A DNA stretch of 64,000 nucleotides from Tetrahymena thermophila SB210 (lineage: Eukaryota; Ciliophora; Oligohymenophorea; Hymenostomatida; Tetrahymenidae): assembly GCF_000189635.1 (NCBI RefSeq), contig NW_002476539.1, positions 4,236 through 68,235 of the forward strand, written 5' to 3'. Position 1 is the first letter of the stretch; every line of letters starts with the position of its first letter. The position numbers and the translations under genes were made by a program. The notes beneath the pieces were generated by a model, which worked only from the letters and a program-made list of their open reading frames with translations, was not told the origin of the DNA and made no database searches. Shown here in pieces: positions 1 through 13,200 of this stretch.

Positions 1-447
1 TGCAAAATATATCTTAAATTCACTTGTTTCTATTGACATAGCTTCATATTAGTAAAATGTAGTCTTCTAATATAATGATATAGTAGATTAAGGCTTATTT
101 AATTCTTAATATTTAATATTTAGAAGCGGAAGTATTTTAGTTATATTTCCTCTAAGCGATTAATAGATGAAGACATTATAAACAAATATATAAATAAGTA
201 GTTATTCTTTTTTATAAAGTGAAGCAATCATTTTATTTACAGATTATAATAATTAAGTATACTTGACAAATCCTACATTTACAGGTTATAACTTAATTAA
301 TTTAAGCTCAAACTAAATATTTTAAATGGTCAAATAAATTCTTACACAAAGTTTCATATCTATCATTCAAACGGACTAAGCTAATTAAAAACAAAGTCTA
401 ATAATTTTTGGAATACAATAATAAATGGATTCTTAAAATCAGATTTA
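1..447. repeat. Copy 1 of a diverged ~430-nt repeat (5' region of gene 1)
   Basis: This stretch aligns along its whole length with the second copy at 23205-23636, with many substitutions and a few short indels. Shared landmarks include the words TTTAGAAGCGGAAGT and AAGTGAAGCAATCATTTTAT. Similarity stops abruptly after the shared ATTCTTAAAATCAGATTTAT. In the other copy the repeat is the downstream half of a gene-like 5' end, so here it is probably the 5' part of gene 1. I could not resolve exons in it: several frames are open for 50-80 codons, which is little better than chance when only TGA is a stop. A possible intron with GT at 464 and AG at 512 lies just after it but does not join cleanly to the gene 1 frame. 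Confidence 0.7.
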
Positions 448-582
448 TTATACTTTAGGAAAGGTTATTTTTTTTTTATTAAAAAAATATTAATTAAAAT
501 TAAAATTATTAGTAAATATAAGTTATCGAATATAGTGGATAAAATATTTAAGTGACAAATCTTAAGAATCTAATATATTTGA

Positions 583-3500
583 TTTCTAATACAGGTAAAT
601 TTTTTTTGGAAAAAAATAAAATATTTATAAAATTTAATCTTAAAATAAAATAAAGAAATTTAAATTTGGAAAGAGTCAAAATAGGTTTATAAAGTTAACA
701 TCGAAAATAGTTTGTAGAACTTTATATAGGATGATTGCGTAATAGTAAATTTTAATTAAAACATTTAAGTTTATCTTAATATACAAAGCGATTCTTAAAT
801 AGAATAACAAACATACAATTACCCTATTAGAACTTAAATAAATACTGTAGTTTTTTATTAAAATTCAATATTAGTAAGTGCATATAATACAATTTATGCC
901 ATTTAATATTACTAACAAAAAGAAAAACAGTAAATTTTACAATCTTTTAGTCAAAGTAATAACCAAATAAAGATAAATAAAGAATTTAAATAAACTTTAG
1001 TGTACAGTGATGATGGGATCAAAGTTAAAATGTTAGTTATTATTTATGATACTGAATATTATATAGTTGGTTATGTTAATAATTAATAAATTATTTTTAG
1101 AGATCAAATTGGATCTAAAATAATTAACAGTATGATAATACTTTAAAACCTGTTCATTTCAGATGATTAATAATTATATTAGCTTAATTTAAATACATTT
1201 TAAAAGAAATAAATAAAATTTACACATATTATCAACATTTTACATGAAAATGACAATCTTTATGTGTTAGATTAATCAGACCCATCTAATTGTTAATTAT
1301 TACAGTTTACTTAAATTACTTCTGACAAAACATAAGTATGTACACTATAATTTCCTGATAATCCTGATTATTAATTTACTTGTTTCAATTAAGTTTTAAT
1401 CTAAAGTAATTTAATTATATATATTGGTTAACTCTATTTTGTAGTATTTTAATACAATTGCTAAGTCTAATATCAAACAGAAACTTACTTTTAAACGATT
1501 TAAATAATAGACTCAAATACTATAGTAATAAATACAATAAGAAATCTTTATATATTGTAAATTGATAGCAATAATATGATAGATACATAATTAATTAGCA
1601 TAAATAAATTTGATATATTTAAAAATATTAGAGTTCTTTGTATCTCATTTCTTTAAATACTTTAAGTGGCAAAACAACCTATAAAAAAAATAAATCTAAA
1701 TAAATATGTTGATTACAATCCATTAGATTTAAAAGAGTATTATTATGATTATGCAGTTTCTAATTTTATAATAAAAATAAATGGATAAACTTTAAATTAT
1801 ATGGATATGTCTTATCCTTTCTTTTCTTATACATCTATGTCTTTTTCAGATAATATCAGTCAAGTTGAGCCAGTTAGCAATTCTAATTCTCTTTTGCTTA
1901 TAAGGTTTAAAAATGTAATTATTAATAAAAATTTACATCCATTCCATTTGATATTAATACTTTAAAAATTTATAGGATTTTTATTTTAATATTTTGAATA
2001 AAATTCAATCCATACAAAATATTTTCTGCATAAATATAACTACTATTTTAAATAAAAATAAAATTATTATAAAATATAGGATAAGTATAGTGCTGCTTTA
2101 TTAGATGGACATGCAAATACTTAATTTTAAATAAATGGTAACATAAATACCTTAATGTATTTTTAGAATTACATTATGTTTCTATAAAAACCTTACAATT
2201 AATTATTAGTTTTAAAAGTATCAAATCCAATTATTTCAAACACATTTTTTGTTTACGATAATGATTATGTATATTGTAGCGAAACATAGTAACTATTAGG
2301 ATCACCTAATGGAGATATTATAGAAATCTAATATTATAAAGATGGGTCTAAAAAAGTATTTCAAAGTAATCATTTGTTAAAATTAAAAATATATTTTAAT
2401 TATTATTTTTTTTATAGATAAAGCAAAAAATTTAATAACTTAATTTCACAAATTATATTGAAGATACTTATATATATGCTTAAGTTTAAATATAATAAAA
2501 TGGAGTGATTATCATAATAGATGTTTAAAGTGGTAAAGTCATTAAAATATCCTCACCTACCTATTACTAAGTATTAAGAGCAGATGATATAGTTTTTATT
2601 TTAGTTCATGATGATTAAAATAAATAAATAATATTTGATTAAAATTTGAATGTTTTATAAGAAACTATAAATAGATTAAAGGAGTATTATATTTCTTTTC
2701 TCTGGAAAGAAAATTAAGATTCCTATTTTATTTCTATTTCTTCAGACAAGTTTACAGTATTTAATACGAAAGGTTTTTAAGTAATGTAGAAAGATTTTAA
2801 AGTTATTAATTTAATTTAAAATAATTAATAATTAATTTTATTTTTGAATTCACAAGTTATTTAAATATAAATTAACATATAAAAAAAGAAGATTATTCAA
2901 ATAAATTCTTTCCCTGTTGATAGTTAATACAAAAATATATATGCTGATCAGTAAAATAAGTTAATTTATATGTAGTTTTAAAACTTCTTGATAGTTTTAT
3001 AAATCGATACCTTATAATAAATTTAGAAAATTCCTATTTAGAATGATTTTGTCTTTATAGGGAATGACTCAATAAATAAGGTAATTTTAATTAGTATTTA
3101 TAATAAAAACACATTTATATTAATATTTTTTTTATAATAGATTTAAATTTTTAAACAAGCTACAGCAATTATCTTATTCAAATTATTTAACACCTCTCTG
3201 TAAGTAATTCCTTTAAGCATTGATATATCTTATAAGAAAATATTTATAGATAGTGAATTAGGAATATTAATTATTTGTGATATTAATGATATTCAGACAT
3301 ACATTTTATCTTATATAGGATAAACATAATTTAGTAGTTTTATGATACAAATTGATTCAAATTTGTAAAATTATTCACTTTTATTTAATTATAATTATCA
3401 TTTGAGTACTTTAATAGTTACAAACGGTATTAATGTTTACTAACTTGACATAAATTATTTTTATTATAATCCTTAAAGTATCCAGCTTGCTACTGAAAAT

Positions 3501-6500
3501 TAATCAGCAACTTTTGGATTATAAAAAGATAATATAGTTACAATAAATAATGATATCAATTATATAACTATATATGATAGCATATCATAGTAACTTAAAG
3601 ATAATATAATTTTTAACTAAAATGTCGATCAAATTAATTTACAATAATATTAGATTATTAGTTTTAGCAAAGAAAACATAATAGTATGTTTTAGAAAGAC
3701 AGATTATTATATTCTTTAATTCTCACCTTTGAAGATTATCGAATTTATTTATCTTTCTGGAGTTTAAAATGTTTATATATCTAACAAATATGAAATACTA
3801 GTTTATAGTAATATAAATTAACAAGTTTATTTTTTCTGCTCTCAATAGTAATAATTTATCCAATTAAAGAAAGATTAGCAAGTAATAAGTTAATTAACCA
3901 TAGTAAATGAAAGGTTTATTGGTATATCTGTGCTAAATAATACTCTATATTAATTTTTTGTATATGATACAATCCTATTGCAAAATGTACCTCTAACTCT
4001 TAATGAAGTATAACATTTTTTATTTTAATTAAGAAAATCAAAATACCTTTTAAAATATTTTTATTTTTTAAATTTTTTAGAAATTAAAGTAAAATTCAAT
4101 AAAAATTATTATAATAATTAGGGACAGATAGTAGATTTAAAAATAAAGAATTTTGTAATAGTTTCAAAAACTTCTTCATATGATTTAACAATCCTCTAGA
4201 TATTTTAATTTAGTTAAAACGATGATAAATACATTTACTATAATTTTAAATAAAATTTTTTAATCTAAATCAAGCAAATATTTAATTAATAAAATTTTAA
4301 TTAGGTAAATAGCATTTATATTATGACTATGACAGATAATTTATTTATTCAGTTTTGGAAAATTAAAGAAACTTAAAATTTAGATTAAGTTTCTTAAAAT
4401 ATTTAAATTAAGTAGCTAGCTTTGCCATGCTCTAGTAATACTTAAATAAAAGTAGAAAAAGACTATTTTTATTTCATATGCCCCTTTGCTGCTTTTATTT
4501 ATAATTCTGATATCACTTTTGTTTAAAGTATTAAATATCTAGTTAGCTCTCAAATAAACATTAATGACATATACCTCCTTGATTATAATATATTTATAGT
4601 AAAACTCTAAAGTTAATTAGATTTATATGAAATCAATAATAATTTTAAATAAAAAATCAAATCACTTGCAAAAATTTATAATCCTTCTATTTACAAATAT
4701 ACAATAAACATCTAAAATAATATTATTTAAATATCCTTATATGGAATATCAGATTATAATTTATTTTAAGCTAAAATTAATTATCAATCTAAACAATTTA
4801 TGCATTAAATGGTTGAATTTTAAGATTAAAATATAGTTTAAGTGAAAATATCAAACTTTATTGATAACTACAAGGTAATTTTTTATTTAAAAAAATTTTT
4901 ATTAATTTTTTTTAAAGCACATAATTTAATAGTCTTAAATTACATAAAATCTAGAAATTCTTAGATATCAGATATATTATTAACCTCCAACAACTATGTA
5001 ATTAATTATCTTGATTGTTAGTCGAAAAATAATTTTAAATATTTTTATTAAATATTTAGTAATCAATTCCCTGCTATTAATTTTTACAGCAACTCAGATA
5101 TTGTAGAAGTATATTCAGAAAAAGGCATAAATATCAATGAAAAATATTAATTATAAATTTCATCAACTTAATTCATATCTGAGTAATTTAAGAATTTAAA
5201 AATAGGAAGCATGATTCTCAATTTTAACTTAACTGATAATAATTAGCTTAATTTTAATTAGTTTAAATAACTATAAAAGCTTTAATTTTCTAATATGACT
5301 ATCTAATTTAGCATGTAAGGTGGTACTATTTACATGAATTCTTACGATTCTCTTATAATGAATGAGATTACATTTAGAGATCAAATAATCAATACTTAAT
5401 TCTTCTTTTAAAATATTAGCAATATTATCATAAATAACATGGAATTTAAAAATATCACTTTATAGTCATAGTCTTCTTTTCTTTCATTTGATGGAATCAA
5501 AAATTTATTGATAAGAAATCTTACAATCAGTAAATGTAATTTTACCCAAAATATAATTCAAGTTAACAATTTAACTAATCTTAAAATGGAGAATATAATT
5601 ATTACACAAAATAAATTCTTACAAGGATTTATGTTTGCCAATTAGTCTGTTAATGTTTTTTCTAATCAGATTTAAGTTATAAATAATGAATTAAATGCTA
5701 ATAGTAACCAATAAAATTAAATAAATCCATACCTGTTTAATTTTTAGTAAGTTTAACAAGTTTTATTTAGCAAGATAACTTTTAATAACTAATAGAATTT
5801 GGGCTTTATAAATTTCAAAGGCATGATGATAAACTTTTAATTTTTGTATTCTATGCAAATAACTAATTGTGTTTTCAATGAAATACAATAATAGATACCT
5901 GTAATTCTGATAACAGATGGATAAACTGTAAGAATAACAAATATGACAGTTTAAAAAATGAATAGTTCACACTTTATGCAAATATAATTAGTAGATCAAC
6001 TCTTTTTAACAAAATTAACCTTTATAAATGTAAATGAACATTTAATTGAATAAAAAAATTTAGAATCTTCATTATTTAATTAATTTTAAAAATATTTGTT
6101 GAGTATTGGTGGAATAAACAATTTTGTACTTTCAAATTTAGAAATTTCTTTCTGCAACAATATCGGAATGCTTAGTCTAGTTTAATATTAGGTTGGAAAA
6201 AACACAGTCTAAAATAGCAATAATCTCTAAGCAAATAAGATAATAATAACTAACTCAATATCAAATATAAATGAACCAGCTATCAATTTAAATAACCAAT
6301 AATCAAATATACTTCAGTTAAAGGCTAAAAATTTAACGTTCTCTAGTAATATTATTAATATTAATTCCTAATCATTATTTTAGATGAATAATTCCTAATT
6401 TATTAATATTTAATTGAAAAATTATTCTACAACTATTTACAGTACTGAAAGTTAAGTTATTTAAATATTTAATACTTAATATTTAAATATTTTTTCATAT

Positions 6501-9354
6501 CAAAAATCAGCAGTTCTCTTAACTAAATCAGTTAATTAAATAACAATACAAAATTGTACATTTAAATTAAATAATAATATTTAACTTGATATTTCTTCTT
6601 CTCCAAGTTTTGATGATCACAGTATTATTAATATTTAAAACTGCATCAATTTCTTAGTTTAGGATTCCCTATTTACATAAAATATTTGCTTCGGTAACGG
6701 AGGAGCAATATATTTATCCTAAATTTAGAAATCTATAATAAATAACACAAAGTTTATGCTAAATTAGGCTCAATAAAATTCAGGAGGAGGGATTTATGCT
6801 TCTAACTCTAATATTAATATAAATAAATGCATCTTTTAGAATAATATATCTAAAAAGGAAAGAGGAGGAGCTATCTATTCCGATAATACTTATGTTATAA
6901 TAAGAAATTCTAATATTATAAATAATATTGCCTATGTGGGTGGTGGAGTTTATTACAACAAAATGAATACAATAGATATTGATAGAGCTAGCTAAATTTA
7001 TGGAAACAAAGGTGAAATTATTTATATTTTTTTACTTTTTATTAAATTATCTTTATAATAGGAAGGTTCTATGGTGATAATTTAGGTTCGTATCCTAGAA
7101 AGCTATTAAAAATCGATCTAAAAACAAAATAGATTTACAGCAAAATAGTAATTCAAAACTTTCAAAGTGGCAATTATACAAAATAACCTATATTTGTGCA
7201 ATATTTTGATGAAGAGAATAAAATATTAAATTTTAACATTGCAGAATCGCCTAATTAGTTTTCTCTAAGCATAAAATAAGAGATACAAAATTATTAAATA
7301 TCAATAGCAAATTCTACTGATATAAAAGGCTTAAATATAATTTTAGGATAGTAGTTAGAATATATAAAGAAATTCAATTTATTTTAACTAAATATAACAG
7401 CAGGAAATTATTAGAAAACTGATTTCAAACTGGTTTTATATTCAGAATTTTTTGCTATGTAGCTTACTTTAGATGTCATCCTCAATTTTAGAAAATGTCA
7501 AATCGGAGAAATTTTATATCCAAAGCAAGGATATATTTCGTAATTTTATTTATCAATTTATTTATTAGTTACTAATAATTTTAAAAAAATAAAAGCTGCG
7601 ATTAATGTATATCAGGCACTTATTCTCTAGTTAATCCATATGAAGGGTAAAATAATAATCCTGTTTAGTGCTAAAGATGTCCTTCAAATAAAGCAAAATT
7701 ATGTTATTCTAACAGGATAATTTTGTAAGACAATTATTGGAGAGAGTCAAATTAAACGGATATTATTTATTCTTGCAATACGATAGGATGTAGTGAAACA
7801 TCTTATAATTAAATAAATGGCTGTATCAAAGGATATATAGGTCCATTATGCAATACTTGTGATTTTAAAGGAAAAATATGGTAAAATAGCTATGCTTAAA
7901 AAGGTAAATAATGTGTTGAATGTTAAAAAGTAGTAGATTTATATATTTATTTTACTTTGCTAATATTTTTATACGCTTTATATATTGTAAGAAGCGTAAA
8001 TAAGTAAATAAATACGAATATACTAATAATCAAAATAGATTACTTACGAAAATTGCGTATAGTATTTTTAAGCAGGTCAAAATATATAGGCTCAGATACA
8101 GGAATTACACTAAAGATACTTTTTAATTACTTATAAATACTATCATCATCAATTGATGTATATAATTAAATTCCTAACGTGATTGGAACTACTTTTAAAA
8201 TAGCTGGGGATCCTGCGTAAGTAACCTATACAAATTTAGATTGTATTTACAAAGATTGGATAATTTCTGAGCTATGGTTTAACAGGCTTATAATGCAAAT
8301 TACCTAAATTTTTATTATAACATCAATAGTACTTTTCTACAGAATTCTGTTGGATAAACGGTCAAGAATTTTTTATAAAAAGAAGATATATTTTATATTC
8401 CTATATTTCTTTTATTAGCCTTCAATTGTTAAATTGCTTGTCTCTCTTTGCATATGTAAAAGTATAGGAACCAAAGTCTATATGCTTAATGATCTTACCT
8501 AATAGTGTTGGACAAGTGAACATATAATTCTTTCATTAGGAATCATATATCCGCTTACTTTAGTTTGGTGTTTAGGAATACCATTGATATTTTTATATAA
8601 AATTAGATCTGCAATTATTTCGAATTAAAAAGATAGAGTTTAATTTTTCTTATCATATTATTTTATTTTGCAGGGCTATAAAGATAAATTTTATTATTGG
8701 GAAATACTTAAAATGTTTCAAAAATTAATAATAATGATTATTCTAAATTTAGATATTGAGAATATTATTTAAAGATAAATAATATCATTGATTTGTTTTA
8801 TCTACCTAATTGGAACAATTTAATAGAATCCATACAAATAAAAGTCACTTCAAAATTTAGAAATTTTGCTTTAAGTTGTTATTGTTATTTCTTTGTTATT
8901 GTAAACAATAATCTATGCTTTAGAATCTGATATCTATAGTATACTTGTAATAATAGTGATATTATTTTTTATTAATCTTTACTGTTTGGTAAGAATAATA
9001 TTTTAATATTATAATTCTGCTATAAACCTTATTTTTAAAACTTAAAGTAAAAATATAAAGAAGTTTTTACATCTTTTATACAAAATTAAAGTCATTAAAT
9101 TTGATATTAATAAAAAACAATCATCACTATCCCGAATAAGCAATTTATGGAAAATCATTTACAAAAATAAATCTAAACTAAATTTTAGAAATTCATTTCC
9201 TCTTTAATAACTGAACTTGCAAACCTAGAAACTATAGAACACCTAGTTAGAAACTCAATTTGAAATGAATACAGTAACCTACAATTTCAATAATTTCAGT
9301 TAATTTTAATAAGATTAAGATAAATTATTGTCAAGAGCTATTATGATAAAATGA
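583..9354 (+). CDS. Gene 1: giant beta-helix / 7-TM membrane protein, 5' end not in view
   Basis: In the ciliate code the frame is open from 583 (TGA at 580-582) to TGA 9352-9354. Introns are 1915-2079, 2356-2417, 3081-3140, 4008-4121, 4875-4964, 7012-7061 and 7540-7595; with these removed there are 2720 sense codons from 595. No early ATG exists (first in-frame at 1030). Paralogs have 3150-3220 residues, so the signal peptide and N-terminal Cys-rich part are missing and probably lie left of the window. What remains, counted from 595: a beta-rich region (residues 1-1290); a right-handed beta-helix with GGAIYLS, GGAIYS and VGGGVYY turns (1290-1975); FYGDNLGSYPRK and FQSGNYTK; a CDQCISGTYSLVNP module (about 2135); an NYWRES segment; about seven membrane spans; and a tail beginning RISNLWK. 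Likely a plasma-membrane surface protein; ligand unknown. Confidence 0.78.
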
Positions 9355-10218
9355 AATCAAAGATAGAAAAAAAGATTCGACATCATTTTATACTTTTTAA
9401 AATTAAGAAGTATAAAAATTAAAATTTAATGAAAAATAAATATATTAATATGAAAGTAATTTATAAATTTCTCTACTAAAATTAAATTTATTATAAATAC
9501 AAATTTTTTTTATTAATCATAATATTATTTTTTAATTAAAATTATAAATTTTTATTTAAATTATTAAATATAGCTGTTCCTGCATTTCAAATAATTTTTA
9601 TATTACTAATGAATTTTTTTTTTTTCTAAATTTTTGGCATAATTTTTTCAAAAATAAAAAATCTTTTTTTAAAATTCTTCATTTGTAATTTATTTTTATT
9701 TTTTAGTGAGCAATTTTTTAAGATCTATGATTATTCATATTAATTTATTTGAATATTGTTTATTAATTTTTTAGTTTTTTAAATTATATTACTTTACTAA
9801 TTTTGATAAATATTAAATTTAGAATACATTAAAAATATTAAATAATAATATCCAAAACGTTTTTGTTGTATATTATTGTTTTATGATATTTTAAAGATTT
9901 CAAGAAAAAAATCTTAAATAATCTTATATAAATAAAATTTTAAATCATGCTACCTCAATTAAAATTATAATTTTATATTGATCTATCTATTAACACAATT
10001 ATATTTAATCTTAGGATAGCAAATATTGAAGAAATATTTCTAAATACTAATTTTTTAATTTTTTAGTTTAATTAATTAAGGATCTTATTAGAAAGAAATA
10101 AAGAGTTTTACAAACAGAAAAATTTAATATTTGAATTAATATTTTTTCAATAAGAATAGTTTATATACTGAAACTACATAATTGATTTAATATAAAGGTC
10201 TATAAAGTTGTTTTGAAA
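9355..10218. other. Intergenic, gene 1 to gene 2
   Basis: This is extremely AT-rich sequence with many A and T runs and no frame worth calling. The first two thirds show no recognisable feature. From about 10010 it aligns with the 5' flank of gene 4 (from about 24080) right up to the start codon, so this part should hold the gene 2 promoter and leader. Confidence 0.6.
10065..10115 (+). promoter_or_regulatory. Conserved 5'-flank block upstream of gene 2
   Basis: A run beginning AGTTTAATTAATTAAGGATC and continuing through GAAAGAAATAAAGAGTT is nearly identical to 24138-24188 upstream of gene 4, and it stands out from more diverged flank on either side. It lies about 105-155 nt before the ATG. 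A promoter or 5' UTR role is inferred from position and conservation only. No TATA assignment is possible in such AT-rich DNA. Confidence 0.35.
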
Positions 10219-13200
10219 ATGAAAATCAAAAGATCTTAAAAATAACTAAAATTGATACTTGCATCTTCAATTCTTTTTTTTAAATTAATAATTGCACAAT
10301 CAAGTTTTATAGAATGCTAGGCAGGATAGCACTTTTTTGAATCTTCTACCTAATAATGCACTTTTTGTTTAACTTATTGTTAATATTGCAAAGATAATGT
10401 TTCATGTTTAGCATGCTCTAAAGGAACATATCTAGTAAATTATATCTTATAAATAGTAGAAAATTTAAAAATCTTATTTAAATTAGGATCTAGATTTATC
10501 TTGCTAAATATCCTGCTAAAATGGCTATTTTATGGATGATAATAGTTAAAAATGCGTTTAATGTTCAGACTCTAAATGCATTTCATGTAATTAAACAAAT
10601 CAATGTTCTAAATGTATGTAAGGATATCAAATATCTCCAGATGGTAAAACTTGTTTGGATGTATATTGCTCGGATTTCTATGGTAAATTTGACTTGCTTG
10701 ATAAAAGATGCTCTCTTGATGGCTATTTCTACTTCTAAAATAAAATTTAAATAAATGATAATGAAGAAGAATAATCGCAATTTTTAGCTACAAATTTTAA
10801 TTATTCTTCCTAAAAATAAGATTCATATGGTGATCTTATAGAAATTCAAATTATATCAGTTTTTTCTAAATCATTGGTAATGAATTTATCTAATCAATTA
10901 ATACATAATTATTTTAATACTTTTAAAAAATAGGTAATAGGAATTAAGTATTAATAGATAGTCATTTATGATTTCTAAAACATGAAGAGCATTTATACTG
11001 CTAATTTCAGCTAACCTGTACAGCAAATTAAATTGATAAAAAATTAATTATTTTTGTTAATCGGATAATACATCGAAACTCAAAATTATTATTCTAATGT
11101 ATAAATAATATAATTAGATATGGTTAATTTTAATTCAAAGCAAGTCTATTAATTTACTGACGTATATTAATAATTAATACTAGAGTAAAATTATGTTTTT
11201 TTAAAAAGTAAATCCTATTGTAATATCTTAGTGCTTAAATCTCTTTAAATTTAATAGCTTCTTATTAATGATATGAATAATTTTTAATATTTTTAAAATG
11301 AAGGCATACTTCTGATATTTTCACAAAACTCAAACATTTTTTACTTTACTAACAGCTAATTTACAAGTTTTTATCAAACAACATTACCAAATGAGGAAAA
11401 ATTTAAACTAATTAACTTTCACCCATAAAGTATGATTACAACAATTTCTAAAGACAATACAATTTTAAAAGTTTATAAATTATCTTAAAAGTTAGATAAA
11501 GATAATTAGATATAATATTAACTTGGATCGGTAAATTTTTAAAATCATTTAATTTCTATAATAAACTTTATACTATTTAAATAGGTTATTTAACAAATAA
11601 ATTATAGCAATTAATTAATTCAGTAAAATGAGATTTAAAATGCCATTTATTTAATCTCAAATAATTGTAAAATATATTTAATTTATTTAAAGCTAGTTAT
11701 TTTTATTGCTTTATTCTATATTTTAAATAAAACTAATTTTTATTTTCATTTATAAAAAGATATTTAGGTTTGGATCAGCAATGATTTGTAACTATAAATT
11801 GAATTTAGCAGTGATACATAATATTTCATTAGAGAATAGAGCATTATTATTTAAAATAATTAGGAAGTAATTGTTTATGATAGTTCATTTAGTCAAATTA
11901 AATTTAGTTTACCATTTAGCTCATTGATAACTTAAATGTAATTTTTTTAAAATTCAATACTACTCTCAGTAGGAAACGACATACAAGTAATAAGCTTAGA
12001 TGAACTAGGCACATAAACTTATATCTACCAACCTTTTGCTTTTAATAATAACATCTAGCTCACTTATGGAAAAGTTTAAAAAATTATTTTTGATAAAATA
12101 ACAAATCAGAAGATTATTTTAATTTTTGAATAAAACCTTTAAATTTACTAATTATCAAAAATTGATAAGACTTTTAACTTAAGATTTGATAGCAAAATTC
12201 AAAACTTTTTGTTATTTGAAAGAATACTTTATGTAATTTTAAGTAATCAAATAGTTGAAACTAACATTGATAATTTTAATGTTTTAATTCATATCTACAA
12301 CACTAATTCTATTATGTTGGTTAATTAAGATAGTTTAGGAATTGTTTTAAAATATACTTCCAATGATGATTAATCATAATATTTGATAACAGTAGACTAA
12401 TAAAACAATTTTTCCTCATATTTATTAGAAGATAATAATGTAAATATTATAGCAAAGGAAGGATAAATATTGATATTTAGTAATACAAATATTAGATTCT
12501 TAGATTATGGTTTTTAAGAAAAAATATTTTATTAACCTTTTAAACCAATTTAAAACATTTATTTAGTAGATGGCATATACTCTATCTTAAGAGAAGATAA
12601 TTTTATGTTACTAATTCAATCTTAAAACATTGATATGCCACCAGTAGTTAATTCATTTTTTATTGGAAATATGGTAGCTAATGTTATGTATAGTTCAGCC
12701 ACAAAAAAATTATTAGTTTTAATGAATAGTTTACCAGGAAGTTAAATAAGACAGACTTTTTAATACTATAATTTATCAAATCCATTAAAATAACAGATTG
12801 ATATAACAAAAATTTCGTTGTCAACAATCAACTTATTACTCTATAGCTATTGCTTTAATATAGCTAAGAATGTAATATAATATTTAGATTTATCTACAAG
12901 TAGTACTGATTACACATAAATAACATTTCAAAATTAAATAACTACTATTGAGAGCATTAATTAATAAAACCTGTTTTTGATTAGATTCTTAAATGTAAAT
13001 AATATTTATTAAATTAAAGAAAAAATAAAAGATAATTTCTATTTTTTTCTTTCTTAATTTTTAGAAAATAAAATTTTTACAATTATTAAAATAAAAGGAT
13101 CAACAGCAAAGTATCGTTTTAGATGGAAATACTTAATAATAATATCTATTACCATATTAAGTAAGTAATGTGGAATAATACATTAATGGCCTGATTTTTT

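Noticed and set aside
4965-7011. Pectate or pectin lyase enzyme activity for the beta-helix region
   Set aside because: The repeats show the fold's Asn/Ile periodicity and GGAIY turns but no recognisable catalytic pattern; the context is a membrane-anchored ectodomain.
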